This document shows positions 32,881 through 41,705 of a stretch of 64,000 nucleotides of DNA, in pieces; position 1 is the stretch's first letter, and every line of letters starts with the position of its first letter. The position numbers and the translations under genes were made by a program. The stretch is from positions 8,119,705 through 8,183,704 of the forward strand of contig CM065334.1 of assembly GCA_033032175.1 (NCBI GenBank). The letters are read 5' to 3'. The stretch comes from Saturnia japonica. Taxonomy: Eukaryota; Arthropoda; Insecta; Lepidoptera; Saturniidae. The notes beneath the pieces were generated by a model that was not told where the DNA came from, did not search any database, and saw nothing but the letters and a program-made list of their open reading frames with translations.

Positions 32881-33289
32881 TATTATATCTATGTAAAAGT
32901 GTATGTATAGAAGCTTATGAGATATTGTTTTTCTATATGTACGAAAAAATCTAGAAGGGTATTTATTTATCTTAAAACTCGTACTAAAACCCAAGAAGTA
33001 TTTATCAAAATTATTTATAAAATTTATATTAGCGATTTTGAATCAAAATAGTTTATTGTCGCTATGTGGAAATAGGTTGTATAGGTTTTCTGTAATGGAA
33101 AAACAATGTTTCTTTTGTGTTCTTTTTTGTAAATTAAAATTTTGTATAGTAACTAATGTTTTTTTACTCCTATGTTTTAATCAATGATGAAGACTTCTAT
33201 ACTATCTACAAGTAATTATTGTGAATGAATGAGTTAGATTTTTAATTGTTTGATATCACTTGCAGTTTGCTGTCCATTGATTAGGAATA

Positions 33290-33465
33290 AATTTGAGCAC
33301 AGGTATGAACCGATTTGGGTGATTCTTTTTTTGTTATTTAGGGGATACCTCAAGGGTGGTCCCATTTTAATTTCAATGGCATTGGACTTTGAACTTTGAA
33401 GATACATAAGGGAACTCTTCAAAATCATTGTAGTATTCTTTTTTATTAAAAATTGTCATGTAGTT
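33290..33465 (+). repeat. Dispersed repeat (family C)
   Basis: Contains GATACCTCAAGGGTGGTCCC and ACTTTGAAGATACATAAGG and ends TTTTATTAAAAATTGTC. The only family C copy outside Skp2. Confidence 0.55.
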
Positions 33466-34014
33466 ATGGTCAATTTTACCTTAAATTATTTCTCTTTTAA
33501 TGTATTAACTAGGCAAAGGTAATTTTTTCATACATCCTCTAAATGCATCCTACAATAAAGATTGTACTGTAACAGCTGTTTTCAATAACCTATCTATAAG
33601 TTGTTTCAGTTACTAATGATAGAAAAATATAACCTTTTGTCCTTACTTTTTTTCAATAACCAACATTGGATAGTTTTTTGTATCTACATAATATACATCC
33701 ATATCATATGGCTTGAATATATAAGAGGGAAGCTGATATCTGACTTGACAAATATGTACTAATTGGGGATAGTAAACTGAGATATGTTATTGAAACCGTC
33801 TGTAAGATAAAGTCTAGTGAGGATCTGCTTTGCAAGTGCTACTGCCAGAACATATCTGAGATTGATTTGTGATGTCAATCTTCAACTTCAGAGTAAGAAA
33901 AACAGAGGTGTGAGGCAGAACTTCAGGACTAAATAAACCTGTATGATAAATTTTAAAAAATTTGTTAAAATGATACATACTTGCCAAACATAAAAGTAAT
34001 TTAAATTATAATAG

Positions 34015-34020
34015 TTTATT
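34015..34020 (-). terminator. Poly(A) signal AATAAA
   Basis: Minus-strand AATAAA about 31 nt after the stop codon of the XTBD gene. A very short 3' UTR. Confidence 0.5.
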
Positions 34021-34050
34021 TTTAAAAATAATATTTAATTAACAAGTGTA

Positions 34051-35723
34051 TCAAGGATTTTTAAATGTCCTCTTAGCTTTCTGTTCTGCTGCATCACTTG
34101 CTTCAACAAAAGTCCTCTTCAGCTTATTCTTGCGACTCTCCCTATACTTGTTTGACACCTTCTCAGCCAGCTTAGCAATTCGTTTCATTGTGTCTGGTGG
34201 GTATCTGTGGTTAAATAAATTTATTATATTTAATACATACTCTAGAACACATACTCTCACCCATGGTAGTTGCCTGCCATTATTTTAAAGACAGAAATGC
34301 TTATTGCGGTGGCGATCCTTAGAAAATAGATATGCTCTTGCTAACTTATTTGTAGGTCTTTTTAAGATGTACAACTATGTAGTACAATAATTTCATATTA
34401 CTGTTATGGTTTACTCAACATAATCCATGAACATAGCTAAGAATAAAAAAAAACAAGTTGGATAAGTCGTTTATGCATAAAAAGAACATAATTGGACAGA
34501 CAAACTGGTGAAATTCAGTTTTATAATATGACATATGACTCGAACGGACTGAATAGTAAAACAAAAAAAAAGTAAGTATTCATAAAATTTGGATTTTCCT
34601 CTTGACTGCTACTGTTGCGACCACAGATCTCCAGCTGCAACACACTGTTGCCCCTTGCTACTTATTTGCGATTGAATGATTAAACTTTTGTAAGAACCAT
34701 ATAACCACAGGCTTAGTAAAAGAGAAACAGTGTAACATCTTTGTAGTGATATCTCTCGCCACAACTGACGCATCAAGGCATCGACACATCTACGTAGCAA
34801 TACATTGCGCTATAGAAATTAACTCGTATCGTTTAGTATATATACAAGAACCTGACTACAACAGTCTGGGCAGCTGCCCGCCAGACATAGCACCTGTCTG
34901 GCAGGAGGATCCTCCCTTTTCTATGGCAGATGAGGAACTTTATTCTGTTCCTCACCTCCGCTAAAGACTTTATACTTATATTCCTTCTATGATACCCCCC
35001 TTAGCTCGACTCAACAATGCTTTATATTACCATTCTAGTTTATCAAAACTATGCACAGTTGGCGGGCCGAAACATCTTACCCTACAATATAATTCAAACC
35101 AGATATAACAGAATTAATTTTATATTTAAAAAGTTTTGTATGAAGCCAACACTTTACTATTCCTTTTATTAGTGTATTCGTTTATTTTACAGTTTTTTAA
35201 GTTATTAATTACCAAAATGTATGGTATTAGTAAAAGAAAAAATAATAACAGGATAAAAAAAGAACAAAATTAAAATTGCTTCTTTAAGGGTGTTTAGCAT
35301 TTTATACTATACAGCTCAGTACATGAAGGCGTTTGTATTTCATTTGAGGACTAACTTATTAGAGACAGAATTAGAGGACATCAGGAATTTGCCTCTCTAA
35401 TCCAATTGGAACAGTTTTCTTTTAGTGAAAGTTGTAACTATCATAAAATGATTGTGGACTAAATGCCCAACTTGTAGCTAACTATTGTAAATCCAACCCA
35501 AATATTTAAAAGAGTTCCTCTATCGTAATAACAATAATTGTATAGAGATATATACAAACCTGCACCCCAAGAACTCTATGTTTGTGAATAATTGAGCCAA
35601 TGTCACCAATTCCGACTCTTCGAACTGATCTTTGTGTTCCATCATGAAGCTACGACGCACTTCCCATTGCTCTTCAGATTCATGTTCAGTTCGCAACGAA
35701 TCTATGTCTATCGCAGGTTTCAT
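34051..35723 (-). CDS. XTBD (XRN2-binding-type) domain protein, two exons
   Basis: Small protein of 105 residues built of an XTBD domain, the fold by which CDKN2AIP, CDKN2AIPNL and nematode PAXT-1 hold the nuclear 5'-3' exoribonuclease XRN2. Exon 1 is 35723-35560 and exon 2 is 34204-34051 on the minus strand. The donor is GTTTGT and the acceptor TTAACCACAG, joining in phase as GCR-YPPD. The domain runs about residues 10-85: SEEQWEVRRSFMMEHKDQF, then LAQLFTNIEFLGCRYP, then KRIAKLAEKV. A basic tail follows (KYRESRKNKLKRTF). Start: the ATG at 35,723; an in-frame stop lies a few codons upstream. The length is close to human CDKN2AIPNL (~116 aa), the likeliest orthologue. Partner and function are inferred from the family. 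Confidence 0.82.
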
Positions 35724-35890
35724 GACTTCCAACTTTCAATTCAGCATGTATTTGAGGTTACGTGGTAGTTATTTACAAATAATAAGTTACTACAATCTTT
35801 TTTTTTGGCAGTTTGTTGCACATATGCCTTCAATATAATATATTATGTTCGTGGTTTTTAAATCATTATTTTCAAAGATATATCTGTAAC

Positions 35891-35925
35891 ATTTCATCCT
35901 CTGGTTATTGGTCTATGATTTCATC
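35891..35925. repeat. 19-bp P-like terminus between 8-bp direct repeats
   Basis: ATTTCATC (35,891-35,898), then CTCTGGTTATTGGTCTATG (35,899-35,917), then ATTTCATC (35,918-35,925). The 19-mer is identical to the last 19 bp of the P-like element that ends at 63,071. It lies about 170 bp upstream of the XTBD start codon, in its probable promoter. Confidence 0.85.
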
Positions 35926-35999
35926 TCACACTCGATACCTTTGCTCGATAATAAATATTGTTTGTTTTTTGTTTGAATAAAAAATTCCAATTTTCCAAT

Positions 36000-36640
36000 A
36001 CTTTACTAGGGATGAGTATAAATATCGATATATCGTTATTATCTATAAATAATTATCGATTTATATCATTGACATTATAACGTAAGCTGCAACTTTGGTT
36101 CCGTATTTTATGTTATTAGATGCTCCTCGCGCATGATTTATTTTAAAAAGACCCGTCACTATCTTCATAAAATGCAATATAAACAAAAGCATATGAACTT
36201 TGTCTATAGTATTACTATGCATATGCACCTAAATTATCTGTGTATCTGTACTTTTTGGTTGATGGAAACTTAGCGGTGCGGGCGCGGTTGGCGTGGTAAA
36301 TCAGAATTCCAAGATGTTTCAAAACAAATTCAAACAAAACTCATGTCTTCCGTATGGAATTATATTAAACACAATTTTGATTCAAATTCCCTACAAAAGA
36401 CGATACATCATTTAATCCAGATTTTTCATTCAATTGTACTGATGAAATTAAATAAAACGATACGATTATTATCGATACATAAATTGATAATTTGTAGTTA
36501 CGTAATTGTGGTAAGACTAATAAATCAGTGTTGCCAGTAACCGAGAGCAAAAGTTACCAAGGACTGCTCAAAAAGTAACGCATGCTAGGGATAATTCGTA
36601 ACCACTCTTTGATTGATACCAAGTACTCATTCTGGTATTG
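36000..36640. other. AT-rich intergenic sequence
   Basis: Upstream of the XTBD gene. Runs of ATCGAT/TATCGA occur, for example near 36,024-36,062 and 36,470. The 61- to 65-codon frames are shadows with no motif. Confidence 0.45.
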
Positions 36641-36649
36641 AATTAAAGA

Positions 36650-36930
36650 ATCGATACCACTTCAAAGGTCTGATACTTATGAGTAATCAAATCAATTTTT
36701 AATAAATATTAAACTCTTGAACGAGACTTGTGCTTGCCCTTCATAGGGATAAATTGGTATGGTCATACCCTTCAAAGTTTAAATACTTTTGAGTTCTTTA
36801 TCAAGTTTTGCTTGTGCTTGCCCTGCTTAGGGTTAAATATGTATATATGTTTTGATTCAAGTATCGAAACCTCATTCCATGTCACTTCAAAGTTTCGATA
36901 CTTGTGAGTTCTTTATTAATTTCAGGCAAA
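36650..36930 (+). repeat. Imperfect ~110-bp tandem repeat
   Basis: CTTCAAAG..T.ATACTT.TGAGT recurs near 36,662, 36,769 and 36,886. TTGTGCTTGCCCT recurs at about 36,729 and 36,811. Two to three units; further GATACCA/GTATCGAA motifs carry on to ~37,220. Confidence 0.5.
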
Positions 36931-37693
36931 CTAACAGATGTGATGGGGAATTTAATGATATAGAGATGATAACGATCACTATTGATTATCCACAAAACGA
37001 TATTTATCAATAAAATATCACCGCCTATTCACCCGCCCCTTGCGTGCCGCTATTCATCAACAAGCCTACAAGGGTCCAGGGCGGGGTCGATATTGTGAAA
37101 TCAACTGGTTAGATACCAGTTTTCATTTGATACCAATACTGAGTATCGAATGGTGGTTTAATCTACTACAAGTATTAGTATCGAATGATAAGGTTTGATA
37201 ACATACGAGTACTCAGTAGTATCGAATCAACCTTAACGCATTCTCATAATAATTGTCGAAAAAACGCAATGTTATCCTTATTAAATATATGCGTGAAAGG
37301 AGTACTATCCTGCATTTCTTTAAATAGCTTGATATTGAACAACATTAAAAGAACCATTAATGTCAATTACTTTGTCTACACGCTGTACTTATATTATTAA
37401 TTCATCTAGTTTTATTTACCACTCTCAGCTCGGTGAAAAAAGATCAAAATTAACTAAGGTGGACAAAGTTTACTAAAACAAACAAACTTAGCAATGAGCA
37501 GTGACAGTGCATGGTCTGGGTTTATTTACCTGCCAAAAAGCCCTTTCCTTTTTCCGTAAGTGCGGCAATGAGAGAGCGAGATGTAAGACCAGACAATGTT
37601 TGACGAAAATACCGAGGCCACCTGGAAAAAATACTGAAATATACCGACTTAAAGAGGTTAATCCGTATATTCGAACTAGCAAGTCAGACCTTA

Positions 37694-38042
37694 TAGTCCG
37701 GTCAATTTAGACATTCGAAGTTACAAAAAGTCCCAACAAGCTGAATTTCTGTGAAGTTGTTCAAAACATAATTATAAACAATGTCTAGAAGTTCCCCATC
37801 ATTCTCCTGTAAGGAAAAAATTTAATTCAAGGTCAAAAGTAAAAAAAAAGAGTTTTTCGCGATTTTCAGCAAAACGGTAAGTTTTATCATAAAAGTGCCT
37901 CAGACAAAAATTGTAGATCATAAAATTATCTTTAAAAAATGTATCAATACTTTTTTTCTTACGAGCCACCGTTTCTGAGATATAACGATTCAAAAAGTTA
38001 TAAAAGTTGTTATCGTCATAATATGCACACGTTTCCACGCCA
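37694..38042 (+). repeat. Left long terminal inverted repeat
   Basis: Inverted match to 39,377-39,732. A minus-strand frame of 79 codons (37,799-38,038) reads outward through it, with AENREKL and FDLELNFFLTGE; the matching frame exists in the right arm. A splice-acceptor-like TTTTTTCCTTACAG lies at its outer end. Confidence 0.85.
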
Positions 38043-38219
38043 CCTATGAGGTAGTGTACTTAGCGCGTTTTTTTTAACGTGGTTTCCCCAGTAGGCCTAC
38101 TCCACGGGTCAGTTGTGATCCTGTTTAATGTAAAACTATTGCAAAATAACGGAAATTTTCAAAGATTGGGAAAGATAAAAGCGATGTAAATGAAAAAAAA
38201 GTGTTGAAGTTTATTCGTC

Positions 38220-39260
38220 TTATTCGTAAGTTTCAAATTCTTGTTCTTCTTCTTGATCTTCTTCTTGTTCTTGTTCTTCTTCTTCTTCTTCTGCTTCTTC
38301 TTCATCTTCATTTTGGATGCAAGTAAATTGCGTCAATAGCGATGTATCGCATGATACTTTGTCGGAGTCAAACGAATCCTCCATTGTTTGTGATTCAATA
38401 TTAGAGCACGACCGGCCTTGACAGTTTGTGCATGCCAAAGAACAAGACAGTCCGACTTTTTTGCAACCACATTTAGCACTGCATCCCTTTTTGCAGTTGC
38501 AAAAAATTGTGTTCAGCAGTTTTTCCGGCGCAGGTGGAAGTAAAGTTTGAACTGGCTTTAATATATTGTTGACCAACTTCCAACCCCAGTCTGTAGGGTC
38601 TAGCTGATAACCAAGCCACACTTGAACTTGGTAATATACTCGAAAAAGATGTTGGTGAGCAGCAACTGAGGTTGGAGGAAGACAAGCTAATTGAACTTGT
38701 TTTTTATTTTTAGTATTTTTAACGAAACGATATCGATGCTTATCTAAACAGGTAGTTTTTTTAGGAGCTCCGTACATAGAAAGAAGAAAGCGGATGCCGT
38801 TGGTAATAACTTCTTGTTGAGTTGAATTACTCTTTTTAAAAACTTCAGCACATTGAATTAAATCTTGTTTTTCAAACATTTTGAAAACTGCTGTTTTACA
38901 CCTCCTGTAAAATGCAGATGTCGTATCACAGCCAGTTATTGCGTGTAAAAATAGTGCATGATCTTTACACTTTACTCAAATTACTAAAAATAAATAAACT
39001 TAAAAAAAATAAAAAAATAAGAATAAAGTAAATAAACTTTTTTGATGAATATATATCTGATTGATGCTGAGCTTTTCCTGGTTTAAGAAAAAAATAGTTT
39101 TTTCAGTTGGCGTTCGAGCAGTGAGTAATACAAGTAAGTCAACATCTTCACCAACAACAATAGTTGTATTTGTCAAATTGAATTGCTCTATTGCTGTTTC
39201 AATAATTAATACATCAGCATCATTATTAGCTTGTTTTACCAATATATTTTCAGCCGTAAA
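38220..39260 (-). pseudogene. Truncated transposon protein: XPG-like motif plus Cys-rich module
   Basis: Not a host gene: it lies between long terminal inverted repeats. The upstream part (39,260 to about 39,037) contains QANNDADVLIIETAI and TIVVGEDVDLLVLL, which look like the acidic internal region of XPG/FEN-type nucleases. After a possible 50-bp AT-rich intron (donor GTTTAT, acceptor TTTGAG, in phase) it continues KCKDHALFLHAITGCDTTSA and joins the 219-codon frame at 38,879-38,220. That frame holds LPPTSVAAHQHLFRVYYQVQ, LPPAPEKLL, then a CXC-like Cys-rich module (CNCKKGCSAKCGCKKVGLSC, then CTNCQGRSC), and ends in a Glu-rich tail. The N-terminal part of the protein is missing, so this copy should be inactive. 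Confidence 0.65.
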
Positions 39261-39376
39261 CCAGACCCTAGCCACGCACACAATAGAACAAGAGACAGAT
39301 GTCTCGAAGTTACACTAGCTTAAAGATACATATATATATATATTATATAAAATATTACAACTCTAGATGTATATAC

Positions 39377-39732
39377 GTGGCGTACTCCTGCATATTATGA
39401 CGATAACAACTTTTATAACTTTTTGAATCGTTATATCTCAGAAACGGTGGCTCGTCAGAAAAAAAGTATTGATACATTTTTTATAGATAATTTTATGATC
39501 TACAATTTTTGTCTGAGGTACTTTTATGATAAAACTTACCGTTTTGCTGAAAATCGCGAAAAACTCATTTTTTTGACCTTTGACCTTGAATTAAATTTTT
39601 TCCTTACAGGGGAATGATGGGGAACTTCTAGACATTGTTTAAAATTATATTTTGAACAATTTCACTGAAATTCAGCTTGTTGGGACTTTATGTAACTTCA
39701 CTCTCATTTTTTGGTCTAAATTGACCGGACTA
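39377..39732 (-). repeat. Right long terminal inverted repeat
   Basis: Inverted match to 37,694-38,042. The plus-strand frame at 39,423-39,617 (64 codons) encodes nearly the same peptide as the left arm's minus-strand frame, again reading outward. Confidence 0.85.
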
Positions 39733-40044
39733 TTAGGCTTCAATATATTATTCTAAGTTATAATAAGAAATGATATTTTAAGTTGTTATAAAATATTTTA
39801 TGTTGTTATAAATAAAATTCAGGACTGACCATTGAACTTGGCACCCATTTAGATCTTACTCCTTTTGTCGTTGAAGTCAACGACCAAGGCATATATCATA
39901 ATATTGAACTTGGCTCTCATTTTACATTTTTTTTTTTGATGGGAATTAATACATTACTTATTATGGTTGAGATCCATACATAATGATTTTTTTTTCATAA
40001 TCCTTTTGTTGTAAATTTCAGCTGATTTACAAAATTATATTATA

Positions 40045-41053
40045 CTAGCTGAGCCGCGCAACTTCGTCTGCTTCATATACTTAAGAGAGAGAGAGAAAGG
40101 GTTAGACAGAGTGGGTCGTAGGCACTGTATTAAAGGTATCACCTGCCTCCCACATTATTCTGCATAATAAAAATGCACTCGCGATACTTGATCATTATTT
40201 TGCTGCCGAGTTATTTTAAAACTGTGATATCTCCTAAGATAATCATTTAAATCAATTACTGCAAAGGGTAACTTTGTTCAAAATTAAATATTTGTGATGA
40301 ATACAGTATTTATTTCGATAAGGATTAATACCATGTATATGAAAACACCTTCGCAAATAATTTATTATTTTAGAACTTTCGCCAAGCTAGCTCAGTCTTA
40401 TAAATAATATAGTCGGCAGATCGTTGAAATGTTTATTCAACCGCCACAATGTATTACACATTCGTAAGTTAGGCTATTATATAAAATAATCAGAAAACAC
40501 GACATTCATTTTAAAAGACATTCAAACGACGCGCTAGCTAGAGCTCTCTTTTTATTCTCTGTCAAATTTAAGAATAGAATTAACTACCTATGCATAAACA
40601 ACCTACATAAAGTAATCATAGTACCTAGACGGGAGACGTATATCATGGCGTCTGGAAGTACTAGGGCCGGGTTATCTTACTATAGAACAAATTTTATTAC
40701 CATAAAAAAGGTTATATTGAGTAAACCATAAAAGATAGTCATATGTTGTCGTGGACTTTTTTTAGAACTTTATGAGATTCGTCTCACACGATTGTTGCGT
40801 AACTTTAACCATTCACGCAGCGTACGCAGTGGACACTCTTAAAAGGAATAAATTTCCCCCGTTTTTGCAACATTTTTCATTGATGCTACGCTCCTATTGG
40901 TCGTGGCGTAATTTTATATAGCCTATAGCCTTCCTGGATAAATAGGCTATCCAACACTAAAATATTTTTTCCATTCGAAATAGTAGTTCCTAAGATTAGC
41001 GCGTTCAACCACCCATACAAACAAACTCTTCAGCTTTATAATATTAGTATAGA
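40045..41053 (-). mobile_element. Non-autonomous Helitron with nested insert
   Basis: On the minus strand it starts TCTATACTAATATTATAAAG (41,053) and ends GCGCGGCTCAGCTAG (40,045), the terminal pair of lepidopteran Helitrons. Close relatives: 50,003-50,700 (minus) and 63,598 onward (plus). Compared with those it carries ~306 bp of extra DNA at 40,377-40,682. No coding capacity. Confidence 0.7.
40377..40682. mobile_element. Unclassified 306-bp insertion in the Helitron
   Basis: Absent from both related Helitrons. TAGAAC precedes it (40,371-40,376) and is repeated right after it (40,683-40,688). Its ends (TTTCGCCAAG and ATCTTACTAT) are not inverted repeats. A GCGCGCTAGCTAGAGCTC-like palindromic patch lies near 40,530-40,546. 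No coding frame. Confidence 0.5.
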
Positions 41054-41478
41054 TTACCTAGAAATTACTATTATAACTTATAATTATTAATATAAATTAA
41101 AATTATAAGACAAGAAATGGTATTTTTATTATTATTTGAATACGCTAGCAGTTCTTCGTCATTTAACTACATTATAATTAAATTGTTTATGTAGAAAATA
41201 ATATATAAATTTTTATTTTTTGTCCTGGTAATAAAATTAATGACGGGATACTATACCGATAAAATTGAATGCTACTAAATTGTCTAGGAATACAAAGACC
41301 TTTGTATAGTGTTTTGCACTTTTTAATTTTGTCATATTACACTACACTGTACAATTTTATTTGTTGATTTAAAATTGTCATTTTTTACTAAAGGTACCTT
41401 CATGATGCTAGGGTTATTTATTTTTGGATTTTCGAAGGTAATTTTATAATTTAATGTAATAAGCTTAGAATGAGGTGA

Positions 41479-41486
41479 TATATAAA
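41479..41486 (+). promoter_or_regulatory. Candidate TATA box
   Basis: TATATAAA about 190 bp upstream of the 629-residue protein's start. A CAG|GTAAAC donor at 41,522/41,523 and a CTGCTTCAG acceptor ending at 41,596 would make a 74-bp 5' UTR intron downstream. Confidence 0.35.
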
Positions 41487-41660
41487 GGAAGTGTCAATTA
41501 CCGTCTTACAACGTCTGTCCAGGTAAACTATTTCTTTATAAACCTTTATTCTTTGTTATGAATAAACTTTGTACATTGAATTTGTTTCTGCTTCAGTGGT
41601 GCTCTGATTTTTATATGAAAGCGTGTAGAAGATTGAAGTCGCCGTGTAGAAGGTGATTTA

Positions 41661-41705
41661 ATGTTAAAATGGCGTTTTCGTTGCGTAGAATGCTATCGAA
41701 CATAA
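41661..41705 (+). CDS. Upstream ORF overlapping the main start
   Basis: ATG at 41,661 lies 8 nt before the main ATG, in another frame, and runs 14 codons to TAA at 41,703. If included in the mRNA it could lower initiation at the main start. Not proven to be translated. Confidence 0.3.
   Translation: MLKWRFRCVECYRT

Larger units (their letters stand above)
37694..39732 (-). mobile_element. 2.04-kb DNA transposon with long TIRs (Academ-like?)
   Basis: The ends are exactly inverted: TAGTCCGGTCAATTTAGAC at 37,694 and its complement ending at 39,732. They continue as arms of ~350 bp (37,694-38,042 and 39,377-39,732) that match with only scattered differences. The flanks are TTA on both sides (37,691-37,693 and 39,733-39,735), which fits a 3-bp target duplication. 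The 1.3-kb interior holds a minus-strand coding remnant. Known: Academ DNA transposons make 3-4 bp duplications and encode an XPG-type nuclease. Inference: this is an internally deleted member of that or a related group. PIF/Harbinger also uses TWA targets, but I see no Harbinger-type protein. Confidence 0.75.

Noticed and set aside
34746..34964. 72-codon frame in the XTBD intron
   Set aside because: No motif and opposite to the gene's strand. Treated as intron.
38220..38879. Host gene for a CXC/tesmin-type regulator
   Set aside because: It lies between long terminal inverted repeats with a target duplication and lacks its N-terminal part, so it belongs to the transposon.
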